Shown here: positions 17,563-25,864 of the stretch, in pieces
How positions within the stretch are numbered: the stretch's first letter is position 1
Layout: each line of letters begins with the position of its first letter
Assembly: GCF_019024285.1 (NCBI RefSeq)
Contig: NZ_WMKZ01000011.1
Span: 1-64,000, forward strand
Direction of reading: 5' to 3'
Source: Alkalihalobacterium elongatum
Lineage (GTDB): Bacteria > Bacillota > Bacilli > Bacillales > Bacillaceae_F
DNA length: 64,000 bases
Program-made: the position numbers and the translations under genes
Notes under the pieces: model-generated
What the model saw: the letters and a program-made list of their open reading frames with translations, nothing else
Databases searched by the model: none
What the model was told of the DNA's origin: nothing

Positions 17563-17595
17563 CAAAAGCAACAATCATTGAGAAAAGAGCGTTTT

Positions 17596-17636
17596 TAAAA
17601 AAGAAGATGTAAACATCTGGTTTACACCTTCTTATT
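17596..17636 (-). terminator. Terminator-like hairpin behind tatA
   Basis: A 13-bp stem with one imperfect pair (17602-17614 with 17620-17632) is followed on the minus strand by TTTTTTAAAA. It could end, or attenuate, transcription from the oxidase-RidA-tatA unit before tatC. Confidence 0.75.
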
Positions 17637-17642
17637 TAATTC

Positions 17643-17834
17643 TTAGCTTTTCACTTCTTTAGACTTTTCTTCTTCTCCCTCACCCCCATTCACTAAATCT
17701 TTTGTAGCACTTTTAAATTCACTTAACGTTCTACCAGCAGCCCTTCCAATCTCAGGAAGTTTTGAAGGGCCAAAAATAACTAGTGCAATAATTAATACTA
17801 AAATTAACCCTGGAACTCCAATATTTTGTAGCAT
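17643..17834 (-). CDS. tatA: Twin-arginine translocase subunit TatA
   Basis: A 63-residue TatA: an N-terminal helix ([17 protein letters not shown]), the hinge [20 protein letters not shown] forming the amphipathic helix, and a short acidic/basic tail. It forms the pore-like Tat component; with TatC it makes the minimal two-component Tat system of Firmicutes. A GGAGGTG ribosome site lies just upstream. It follows the RidA-like gene by about 27 bp and so belongs to the oxidase operon. Confidence 0.95.
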   Translation of the reverse strand: MLQNIGVPGLILVLIIALVIFGPSKLPEIGRAAGRTLSEFKSATKDLVNGGEGEEEKSKEVKS

Positions 17835-17861
17835 TTCCTCACCTCCTACTAATCAATATTC

Positions 17862-18434
17862 TTATTTATTTCCTTTTCCTGGATTAACATTTTTATAGGC
17901 AACTTCTGCTTCAATTTCTATTAACCAATCAGAGTTAACTAAACCTTCTACTCCAACAGTAGACCTAGCCGTTTTAACTGGATTTTCTTCCGTATTAAAA
18001 TACTTTGCATAAGCATTAAACCAGCCTTGATAGTCGATTTCACCAGGGTTTTCTGGATGTTCTGGATCTGGAACCACATAGACACGTAAATAAGTGATGT
18101 CTGACATCGATAATCCTTTTGCTTCTAAATCTTGTTTAAATCGCTCTAAGATTGTAATCGCTTGTTCTTCTGTATTCCCGTATCTTTCATAAATGGTTGA
18201 ACCATTTTTATCTTTTACAACTGGAACCGTGCCACTGAAATAAAGTTTGTTATAATTATGTGGTATCGCCACTGAGCTAGATATGGAAGAAGTCGGGCTT
18301 CCGAAAAATACGACATCGTTTCCTCTCATCAGCTTGACCATATCACCATTTGCTGCCGTAAACGTTACCCCTGCTAACAAGCTTGTCACAACTATTGCAG
18401 ATGCTACAATTTTTTTAGATAATTTTTTCATCAT
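17862..18434 (-). CDS. Exported RidA/YjgF-family protein
   Basis: A 190-residue protein with a Sec-type signal (KK, then hydrophobic residues about 9-27, ASAIVVTSLLAGVTFTAA) followed by a RidA-fold domain. The catalytic arginine region ARSTVGVEGL (Arg157) and the IEIEAEVAY strand are kept. It has an extra loop (PDPEHPENPGEIDY) relative to the usual 125-130 residues. RidA proteins hydrolyse reactive enamine/imine products of amino-acid enzymes and are normally cytosolic; export is unusual. It lies 64 bp after a Tat-exported amine oxidase gene, which would generate imines outside the cell. Function is inferred from family and context. Confidence 0.85.
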   Translation of the reverse strand: MMKKLSKKIVASAIVVTSLLAGVTFTAANGDMVKLMRGNDVVFFGSPTSSISSSVAIPHNYNKLYFSGTVPVVKDKNGSTIYERYGNTEEQAITILERFKQDLEAKGLSMSDITYLRVYVVPDPEHPENPGEIDYQGWFNAYAKYFNTEENPVKTARSTVGVEGLVNSDWLIEIEAEVAYKNVNPGKGNK

Positions 18435-18497
18435 GTATTCCTCCTATATTTTCTATACTTTTTTAATATTTTCGTTGTTATTAGGTCAACTAGTTAT

Positions 18498-20135
18498 CTA
18501 TGATGCAATGCTTGGACTTTTCATTACTTGTTCATGGATACCACCTACAGCAATTAATGCGGATTCAATGGCCCCTGACATCCATCCTGTCATATAACTT
18601 AAATGTTCTCCTGCTAGATAAATTCGCCCATCTGGTTTATTTAAAGTAACGTACTCATTCTGCCTTTGTGAGGCAGTGTAGTTTGCCCATCCACCTTCGC
18701 TATACTCTATTTTATGCCATGCTAGAGAAAAGCTAGTTTCTAACTCTTTCTTATAATTGTCGCCATGAATTTTTGCTCCTTGTGCTAAAGCATGTGCTTG
18801 GCGCTGGGCTATTGACATATCCCCAAGAGCAACAGCATCATTACCAAAATTATAGTAACCAACAACAGTTCCTCTTTGTGTTCCATACCCTGATGAAGGA
18901 TACCAAATTTGATTAATATCAAGGTTCGTTGTTGTCATCCCACCATACACACGCTCATCTTCCTCCCAGAAGCGACGTTTGTATTGCAGACCAATTTTAC
19001 CTGTCGTCGCATAACTAATACTTCCTATGGCACGTTGCATTTCTGAAGAAAAATCAGCAGGTATTTTTGATAATACTGGTAGAGGTATTGTACAAATGCA
19101 ATAGTCTCCCGTAACTTCTCTTAAGTTACCGCTTCCTGCGCCATTCCCTTTTCCTTTTCCAGTAAACAAAATTTTTACACCATCTGTTGATTGACGAATT
19201 TCTTTCACTTCAGCACCAAAGGTGATTTTACCTGGAAGCTGTGCTTCAAACGCTTTCGGTATCGCATCCATTCCCCCAACAGGCTGGAACATGTTTGGCT
19301 GTTGATTAAAAGAATATTCACCACTAATACTATTAGGCATATTAGACGCAAGTAATTGAGTTAAAGTATATGGTTCACCAACTTTTCCTGGCTCTAACCC
19401 TGCTGCTGGAAAAATATCATATCCACGAGCACTTGATCCTGTATATTGATAGTTCGCATTTAATCCACCCTCACCACGAAGGTAAGTTAGTAATCTTTCT
19501 TTATCTTCGTTAGATAGCTCGCTATCTAACGCGGTCTGATAAACTGCCTTTGCTAATAATTCAGAAACTTGCCCTCTAATATCTGCTTTAATCATTTGCT
19601 TTCTAATTTTCGTATTGGCTAGAGCACCGACATTTTCACGGTAATAGTAGGCGTGTTCGTTAGTATTTGTAAATATTTCAAGCGGTACACCTAGTTCACG
19701 GCAATAGTCCATTGTAATATGATGCTGCGGGATCCTTGCTGGCCCAGCATTAAAGTATTCCCCTCTGGCAAATTGAGCAGTTTGCCTAACACCGCCAATT
19801 TCGGTTTCAGTTGTACCAGAGCGTACGGTCCAATTTCTACCACCAACACGATCACGTGCTTCTAGGATTTTACAATCATAACCTGCCTTTGACATTTCAT
19901 AAGCTGCACAAAGACCTGCTATCCCAGCCCCTAAAATAATAACCGTCTTACCATTTTTCTTTCCATTAGGTAAGTCACCCTTTTTTGGTAGGTTGAAATC
20001 ACTTTTCATAGCATATGTAGGTGTTCCGAATAACCCTAAAGTATCCATTGCACCAAATACAGCTACAGCGCCACCTACTTTTCCTACTTGATTTAGAAAA
20101 TCTCTTCTTGTCATATTTTTATTTGGTTTCCCCAC
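18498..20135 (-). CDS. Tat-exported flavin amine / L-amino-acid oxidase
   Basis: A 545-residue FAD-dependent amine oxidase. The N-terminus carries a twin-arginine signal, MTRRDFLNQVGK, then a hydrophobic stretch and a likely cleavage near residue 42 (TPTYA). KTVIILGAGIAGLCAAYEMS and ILEARDRVGGR bind FAD, GPARIPQHH resembles the active-site motif of L-amino-acid oxidases, and the C-terminal YLAGEHLSYMTGWMSGAIESA covers the isoalloxazine site. It should oxidise an amine or amino acid to an imine plus H2O2 outside the membrane. It heads a unit with RidA, TatA and TatC. The exact substrate is unknown; monoamine or polyamine oxidase activity is the main alternative. Confidence 0.9.
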   Translation of the reverse strand: MGKPNKNMTRRDFLNQVGKVGGAVAVFGAMDTLGLFGTPTYAMKSDFNLPKKGDLPNGKKNGKTVIILGAGIAGLCAAYEMSKAGYDCKILEARDRVGGRNWTVRSGTTETEIGGVRQTAQFARGEYFNAGPARIPQHHITMDYCRELGVPLEIFTNTNEHAYYYRENVGALANTKIRKQMIKADIRGQVSELLAKAVYQTALDSELSNEDKERLLTYLRGEGGLNANYQYTGSSARGYDIFPAAGLEPGKVGEPYTLTQLLASNMPNSISGEYSFNQQPNMFQPVGGMDAIPKAFEAQLPGKITFGAEVKEIRQSTDGVKILFTGKGKGNGAGSGNLREVTGDYCICTIPLPVLSKIPADFSSEMQRAIGSISYATTGKIGLQYKRRFWEEDERVYGGMTTTNLDINQIWYPSSGYGTQRGTVVGYYNFGNDAVALGDMSIAQRQAHALAQGAKIHGDNYKKELETSFSLAWHKIEYSEGGWANYTASQRQNEYVTLNKPDGRIYLAGEHLSYMTGWMSGAIESALIAVGGIHEQVMKSPSIAS

Positions 20136-20182
20136 TCTCTAAATACCTCCTTTGTTTTCATAACTAAATAGTACAAGCATTC

Positions 20183-20301
20183 TCGACATAAAATAACAAC
20201 TTTGACAGGAAATTTAACAGAATATTTTGAATAGTAAAATAGTAGTGTTGAAACTGTTGGGTTTTTAAAATAGAACACTGATTATCTAAGTTTTATGTCG
20301 A
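20183..20301. promoter_or_regulatory. Widely spaced inverted repeat upstream of the oxidase gene
   Basis: TCGACATAAAA (20183-20193) recurs in inverted form as TTTTATGTCGA (20291-20301), with about 97 bp between. Both copies lie in the 316-bp AT-rich region (20136-20451) before the oxidase operon, where operators are expected. No other feature is visible in this stretch. The regulator is unknown. Confidence 0.4.
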
Positions 20302-20449
20302 ATTAACAAGAAATTCTGTGTAATTTTATTTAGGACTGTGTGAAGTCTTTTACATTTAATGACAAACTACACCCTTTTCTACTAAACCTTTATATCCATT
20401 TAGATAACATTTAAGGATTTGGCAATTTTATAATGAAGTTATTTTAAGC

Positions 20450-20487
20450 AAAAAAAAACGACCCCAGTATCTAGGATCGTTTTTTTG
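20450..20487. terminator. Terminator after the zinc-ribbon gene
   Basis: An imperfect stem AAACGACCC/GGATCGTTT with long A and T tracts on either side lies about 40 bp after the gene stop. Confidence 0.75.
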
Positions 20488-20524
20488 AGTTTTAATTCTT
20501 ATATTGCTATTTGTTCTAAATTAT

Positions 20525-20836
20525 CTACATCTGCTGATTTTCTGCAGGTTCGCATCTTGCAATAAAAGGTGAAGAAAATAAAGTAATAGCAAGTAGTATT
20601 GCACCTACTACAAACGTTTGGGGTCCTGATAAACCAATTGCTGTTGATAATAATAATACAAAGAATACAATTGGAAATGTAACTAACATAGCTATAATAA
20701 GTTTTGAAATTTGCTGGACTAAATGTACTTTTCCACATTTACTGCAAGTAATTGGACTGTAACCCTTTAGTAGAGATTTTGTAATTTCTTTTCTCGTAAT
20801 ATCGTGACCACAACTACTACATTTTTGTTGAGCCAT
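20525..20836 (-). CDS. Cxxc_20_cxxc (TIGR04104-type) zinc-ribbon membrane protein
   Basis: A 103-residue protein. The N-terminal half has two CxxC pairs (CSSC at about 6-9 and CSKC at about 31-34) spaced like the cxxc_20_cxxc family, forming a small zinc ribbon. It is followed by two hydrophobic helices at about 45-66 and 71-91. AAGGAGG precedes the ATG. The function of the family is unknown. It is a monocistronic gene between terminators. Confidence 0.8.
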   Translation of the reverse strand: MAQQKCSSCGHDITRKEITKSLLKGYSPITCSKCGKVHLVQQISKLIIAMLVTFPIVFFVLLLSTAIGLSGPQTFVVGAILLAITLFSSPFIARCEPAENQQM

Positions 20837-21067
20837 TGTTGTGCCTCCTTACACTAGCTGTTATCTATTGATTGCGCATTATTACTACAAATATCTTACC
20901 ATTAAAAGCTAAACTTTATAACTAAAAAGCAAACATGCTTAATCACGAAAGAAAAATAAGCTTAGTTGCTCTCTTATATTGTACTATATTTTAAAGATAC
21001 ATATAGTGACAATATAAGTAAAACTATGATTTCAATATAAACGAAAAAATTACTTACTTTCCAAAAC

Positions 21068-21122
21068 AAATAAAAACCACTTGCTTAACGACAAAAGAAT
21101 AGTCATTTTTACAAGTGGTTAA
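21068..21122 (-). terminator. Terminator after the DUF169 gene
   Basis: AACCACTTG (21075-21083) pairs with CAAGTGGTT (21112-21120) and is followed on the minus strand by TTTTATTT. Confidence 0.75.
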
Positions 21123-21168
21123 CATCCTACCCTTATATATTAAAAGATCGATGAATAGGTCACTTATG

Positions 21169-21951
21169 TTATTTTCCTTTTCCATAGCTAACTTGAAGAC
21201 CAGAGCGCGCATCCATTTGAATCCCGTATTGGGGAATTGGATAGCGAAGACCATTTTGATGGAGACGCTTTAAACCTTCTAAAGCTTTCACAAGATCAGC
21301 TGGTGGTAGTGCGATCAATAGCTCTTCATCGAAAACTCCCCCATACCTTCTCTCTGCATAACAAGGAATAGATAAGCTTGGCTTTCGTGTAGCAAGAGCA
21401 CGTCCCCATGAATCTGCACAAGAAGATTCCCCAACGACACTCCAATCAAACTTCTCGTAATTTTTCCATTGTAAACCATTGATAAAAAGGATCATCTGTC
21501 CAGGTGTTGCATATATCATGCATATATCAGGAGGGGTTAACCGACCTACTGCTAATGGTGAAACAGCCATTGCCTCATACCGTCCATGCTCAACGACATC
21601 CATCTCTTGTTGATGACGTAAAGAATCCGCCTCATTTTCAAACCAAACTCCCGCCATATCTTTACCAGAGAGCCATTGTTCATTACGAGGGTGTAACCCA
21701 AGTACAACTTGACACTGTGGTCCAACGAGGTCTTCCGCAGTAATACCTACTGTCCAACCTAAGCGTGCAGCTTGAGCAACAATCTGATCTGCTGTATGAA
21801 TATTATTAGGACGACGGATTTTTTTTATCGCCTCCATTTCTTCTCTTTTCTCAAATAGCTTCATCCCGATAGGAATAGTTTTTAAGCGTAAATATTGATA
21901 TAATTCATCGACTATATACTTCCAATCATATTCTTCATGAATATTATCCAT
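21169..21951 (-). CDS. DUF169 family protein
   Basis: A 260-residue protein of the DUF169 family. Typical features are LRLKTIPIGMKLFE near the start, the cysteine-containing segments LVGPQCQVVLG and GESSCADSW, and the late SIPCYAERRYGG motif. The spaced cysteines hint at metal or cofactor binding, but the family has no assigned role. AGGGG lies before the ATG. It stands downstream of the acyl-CoA operon, behind that operon's terminator. Confidence 0.85.
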   Translation of the reverse strand: MDNIHEEYDWKYIVDELYQYLRLKTIPIGMKLFEKREEMEAIKKIRRPNNIHTADQIVAQAARLGWTVGITAEDLVGPQCQVVLGLHPRNEQWLSGKDMAGVWFENEADSLRHQQEMDVVEHGRYEAMAVSPLAVGRLTPPDICMIYATPGQMILFINGLQWKNYEKFDWSVVGESSCADSWGRALATRKPSLSIPCYAERRYGGVFDEELLIALPPADLVKALEGLKRLHQNGLRYPIPQYGIQMDARSGLQVSYGKGK

Positions 21952-22071
21952 TTGTACCCCTCTTCCTCACCCTTAAACCTATAAGTTATTTGTTAACAAC
22001 ATAGTTAACAGAGCCTTATTTTTAACGCTCCCTATCGACTTTTACTCTACTAGTAACCCTTCTAGATCACT

Positions 22072-22126
22072 TAAAAAAGCAGAACCATTTACCTGTAATT
22101 AAAATTTACATGTAAATGGTTCCTAT
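22072..22126 (-). terminator. Terminator of the AtuA/carboxylase operon
   Basis: GAACCATTTAC (22082-22092) pairs with GTAAATGGTTC (22112-22122), followed on the minus strand by GCTTTTTTAAG. It closes the ten-gene operon that begins at 32570. Confidence 0.8.
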
Positions 22127-22171
22127 TTTATCATCCTCTCTACCAAGATGATAACGCTTACATTTTATTAC

Positions 22172-23719
22172 TTAGTTCGTAATTTGATAATGGTTAGTAT
22201 ATTGTCGTCGTAATACATGTTTTTGAATTTTGCCCGTTGCGGTCATCGGTAATTGCTCTAATATCACTACTGATTTAGGCACCTGGAACCCTCCTAGGTG
22301 TTCCTTACAATGGTTAATAATATCTTCTTCTGTTGCTTGACTGTCTGGGTTTAACACAACAAATGCAGTAACCGCTTCTGACCAGCGTTCATGTGGTAAA
22401 CCAACAGCTACAGCGTTAGCAACATCTTTATGCGTAAGAAGTATCCCTTCGACTTTAATCGAAGCGACATTTTCTCCACCTGTTTTAATAATATCTTTTT
22501 TACGATCAACAAAGACTAGTTGACCATCTTCATCCCAATACCCTAAATCTCCAGTATGATGCCAGCCAAACGCTCTGCTTTTCGCTGTCTCTTCTTCATT
22601 TTTAAAGTAGCCGTTCATAACGTTAGGGCCGCGATGTACGATTTCACCTACTTGACCTTTCTCCAAAATATTTCCATCATCATCCATAATAGCCGTATCA
22701 TTAATTAGATTAGATGTTCCCCAATAGGATCCGAAACGACGTAATTGTTCTTCGGGTCTAAATGTCATAGTTGCTGGATAAATTTCTGTTTGTCCAGTTC
22801 CTAAAGCAAATTCAGCTTTAAATTCGTGAATACACTTTTCTAATGTATGACGGTCCATTGGGGCCATCGCATAAGTACATCTTCTTAAAGAACTTAAGTC
22901 ATATTTCGGGCGATTCGGATGATATAGTAATGCTTTGTACATAATCGGTAGAGCAAACATATTTGTAATTTGGTGCTCTTCAATAGTTTTCATTAATGCT
23001 TCTGGTTCAAAACCACTAATTACAACAGAGGTTGCTCCACGATGAAGGGCAGACACGGTAAATGTATGTTGGGCACAATGGAACAGTGGCATCATCGTCA
23101 AAGTCGTTTCGTCTTCTTGAAAGTTGCTTTCTATGATATTACCTAAGCTTGCGATATATACAGCTAAATGACTTGTCATTACTCCTTTTGGATTACCTGT
23201 TGTACCACTCGTAAACATAATTTGTGCAACATCTCGATCTTCAATTTCAACTTCTGGCTCAACTTCAGATTGGTCTTCAAGTGCAAGTAAGAATGTATTT
23301 GTATCTCCTAAACTTCCACGGACTGCAAGAATATTTTGGCAACTCTTTTTAAATGTTTCTATATCGTTTTGAATTAAAGGAGCATCACCCATGATTAACT
23401 TAGCTTCGACTTGATCTAAGATATAAAGCTTCTCATTAATAGAAATACCAGGATTAATTGGAACCCAAATTAGACCCGCTTTAGCAATTCCATTGTAAAT
23501 AACAACATATTCCCAGGAGTTCATGCAAATCGTTAAAATTGTATCCCCTTTGGTATAACCTGAACTTAATAAATAGTTAGCAAATTGATTCGATAACTGA
23601 TCTAATTCTCGATACGTGATCCTTTTGTCTCCATCAATAATAGCTACCTTATCAGGAAATCTCGCAGCATTTCGGCGAAGAATATCGCCAATGGCTACAC
23701 GGTTTACGATACTTTGCAT
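22172..23719 (-). CDS. Acyl-CoA synthetase (AMP-forming)
   Basis: A 515-residue ANL-superfamily ligase that activates a carboxylic acid to its CoA thioester through an acyl-AMP. Motifs: A3 FTSGTTGNPKG, A5 region LGTGQTEIYPATM, A8 HHTGDLGYWDEDGQ and RKKDIIKTGGENV, and the A10 lysine in TATGKIQKHVL. GGGAGG precedes the ATG. It is the last gene of the sigma-54-controlled operon, 14 bp after the MaoC gene. The acyl chain it activates cannot be told from sequence. Confidence 0.9.
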   Translation of the reverse strand: MQSIVNRVAIGDILRRNAARFPDKVAIIDGDKRITYRELDQLSNQFANYLLSSGYTKGDTILTICMNSWEYVVIYNGIAKAGLIWVPINPGISINEKLYILDQVEAKLIMGDAPLIQNDIETFKKSCQNILAVRGSLGDTNTFLLALEDQSEVEPEVEIEDRDVAQIMFTSGTTGNPKGVMTSHLAVYIASLGNIIESNFQEDETTLTMMPLFHCAQHTFTVSALHRGATSVVISGFEPEALMKTIEEHQITNMFALPIMYKALLYHPNRPKYDLSSLRRCTYAMAPMDRHTLEKCIHEFKAEFALGTGQTEIYPATMTFRPEEQLRRFGSYWGTSNLINDTAIMDDDGNILEKGQVGEIVHRGPNVMNGYFKNEEETAKSRAFGWHHTGDLGYWDEDGQLVFVDRKKDIIKTGGENVASIKVEGILLTHKDVANAVAVGLPHERWSEAVTAFVVLNPDSQATEEDIINHCKEHLGGFQVPKSVVILEQLPMTATGKIQKHVLRRQYTNHYQITN

Positions 23720-23733
23720 TCAAATTCCTCCCT

Positions 23734-24171
23734 TTATTGTGCTTTCTTATTTATTAATGCTTTGGAAATTCCAACAATTGCTGGCTCTCCATTTTGTTTA
23801 ACAATCTGTTGTTTGGTAGTAACAACGCCAGTTCCATTGCCTTTATCTTGAAGGTCTAGCACTTCAAGTTCGACATGGATCGTATCATTAATAAATACTG
23901 GTTGAATAAAACGCAGCTTATCTACACCATAATTGGCGACGATAATTTCAGGCTCCATTCTTGTAAGCCCTGTCCCAACTGATAAAACCAACATTCCGTG
24001 TGCGATGCGCTGTTTAAACAAAGTTGTTTTTGCATACTCAATATCTGTGTGAAGAGGATACCAATCACCGCTAAAAGCAGAGAACATCACAATATCTGTT
24101 TCCGTAATTGTTCTCGCTCGCGATTTCCACTTTTGCCCTATTTCAAAATCTTCAAAAAATTTATCGAACAT
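23734..24171 (-). CDS. MaoC-like hydratase
   Basis: A 145-residue hot-dog protein of the MaoC/R-hydratase family. FEDFEIGQKWKSRARTITETDIVMFSAFSGDWYPLHTD contains the catalytic Asp/His (SGDWYPLHTD) of (R)-specific enoyl-CoA hydratases, and HGMLVLSVGTGL the following helix. It would hydrate an enoyl-CoA in the pathway encoded by the operon. It lies between two acyl-CoA ligase genes. Confidence 0.88.
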   Translation of the reverse strand: MFDKFFEDFEIGQKWKSRARTITETDIVMFSAFSGDWYPLHTDIEYAKTTLFKQRIAHGMLVLSVGTGLTRMEPEIIVANYGVDKLRFIQPVFINDTIHVELEVLDLQDKGNGTGVVTTKQQIVKQNGEPAIVGISKALINKKAQ

Positions 24172-24201
24172 TTCACCCTTACCTCCCTTCTCAAAATGTA
24201 C

Positions 24202-25719
24202 TTAAGCTTCTTTTCTTAAAACTGTTTTTAAGATTTTACCTGTTGCATTTCTAGGTAACGCATCAACAACTTCTATTTTCTTTGGCACTTTATATCTAGC
24301 AATCTTTCCGTCTAAAAATTGTTGAATGTCCTCTATTGTAAATGGACTACTCGTGTCTTTTAGTGAGATAACTGCTTTGATAGACTCACCCCACTTTTCA
24401 TCTGGGTAACCGATAATTGCAGCCTCTCTTATATTGGGGTGACGATAAAGAACTTGCTCTACTTCAATCGGATACACATTTTCGCCACCTGTAATTATCA
24501 TGTCTTTTTTACGGTCGACAATATAAATAAATCCTTCAGCATCAAATTTTGCTAGATCTCCTGTGTAAAACCAACCGTCTTTTATCGCTTCCTTAGTTGC
24601 TTCAGGTTTGTTCCAATAACCAACCATCACATTCGGTCCTTTCACGATCAGTTCACCAACTTCTCCAGCTGGAACATCACGATCATTCGGGTCGACAATT
24701 CTAACATCCGTATGAACAGGTGCTTTTCCAACCGAACCATTTTTACGAATGGAGTTTTTAGCATCTAGTAAACTAACAAATGGTGCAGTTTCCGTTAAAC
24801 CGAAGCCCTCATAGAATGGAATGCCTCGAGCCTGAAAATATTCAATGATCGTAATTGGACAAGGAGCTCCTCCAGATACACAAAACCGTAGAGACGAAAT
24901 ATCGTAATCATCGAAGTTATCAACTGTTGTTAAAGCTTGCCACATCGCAGGGACGAAGAAGAGACCAGTAATTTTCTCTTCTTGAATTTTTTGCATAACA
25001 CTCTTCGGGTCAAAATTATCATCTAAAATAACTGTTCCACCTTTATAGAAAAGTGGTGTAGTAAAAACACTCATTCCACCGATATGAAATAATGGAGCTA
25101 CGGTTAAGGTAATGTCTGTACTATGGGTCGGCATAAAGTTAATGCAGTTAATCGCATTCCATTGAGTATTACCGTGACTCAGCATCGCCCCTTTTGGACG
25201 CCCAGTTGTACCTGATGTATACATCATTAGATGTATATCATCTAAACTAATATCATAAGCTGGTTCTTCAGTAGAAGAGCCTTCAATTAACTGCTCATAT
25301 TCATAATCTTCTTCATGTGGATTTCTTCCTACATGAATATAATCTATTAGCTTCGACTCTTTTTGCCTGAGCGCATCAACTACAGGTCTTAATCGCTCAT
25401 CATAAATAAAATGATTCGCCCCCGAGTCGTTCACAATATACAGGACTTCATCTACACTCAAGCGGAAATTGATCGGTACAAAAATGGCGCCAATTTTTGC
25501 ACAAGCAAACATCGATTCTAACGCTTCATTCGTATTTAGTAATAAAGCATCGACTCGGTCGCCTTTTCTAACTCCTAAAGAAACAAAAGCATGGGCTAAT
25601 TGATTTACTCTTTCATTGAACTCTTTATACGTAAACCGTTTATCTTTGAAAACGAGAGCGAGTTTATCTGGATCAAACTCGCTAAACTTTTTTAGCCAAT
25701 TTCCTATTCCTTTTGTCAT
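24202..25719 (-). CDS. Acyl-CoA synthetase (AMP-forming), second in operon
   Basis: A 505-residue ANL ligase with A3 MYTSGTTGRPKG, A5 FYEGFGLTETAPFVS, A8 FYTGDLAKFDAEGF plus DRKKDMIITGGENVYP, and A10 NATGKILKTVL. It is only moderately similar to the ligase at 22172, so the two may prefer different acids. I use ATG 25719, 9 nt behind GGGAG; a TTG three codons earlier overlaps the ribosome site. The 145-bp gap before it (25720-25864) shows no terminator. Confidence 0.9.
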   Translation of the reverse strand: MTKGIGNWLKKFSEFDPDKLALVFKDKRFTYKEFNERVNQLAHAFVSLGVRKGDRVDALLLNTNEALESMFACAKIGAIFVPINFRLSVDEVLYIVNDSGANHFIYDERLRPVVDALRQKESKLIDYIHVGRNPHEEDYEYEQLIEGSSTEEPAYDISLDDIHLMMYTSGTTGRPKGAMLSHGNTQWNAINCINFMPTHSTDITLTVAPLFHIGGMSVFTTPLFYKGGTVILDDNFDPKSVMQKIQEEKITGLFFVPAMWQALTTVDNFDDYDISSLRFCVSGGAPCPITIIEYFQARGIPFYEGFGLTETAPFVSLLDAKNSIRKNGSVGKAPVHTDVRIVDPNDRDVPAGEVGELIVKGPNVMVGYWNKPEATKEAIKDGWFYTGDLAKFDAEGFIYIVDRKKDMIITGGENVYPIEVEQVLYRHPNIREAAIIGYPDEKWGESIKAVISLKDTSSPFTIEDIQQFLDGKIARYKVPKKIEVVDALPRNATGKILKTVLRKEA

Positions 25720-25864
25720 TTTGATCAACTCCCTTTTATTTTAGGTTGTGTATACATGGTTTTGGATGGGCTCATCGCTTGGAACTCTAATTAGTTAGAT
25801 GAACCCAACGTCACCAATTTTATAGTTATTTTTTGGTTATTTTAACAAGTACAAAACCTATCTA

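Noticed and set aside
20499-20738. 79-codon frame rich in Tyr and Cys
   Set aside because: It is an out-of-frame shadow of the zinc-ribbon membrane protein gene at 20525-20836.
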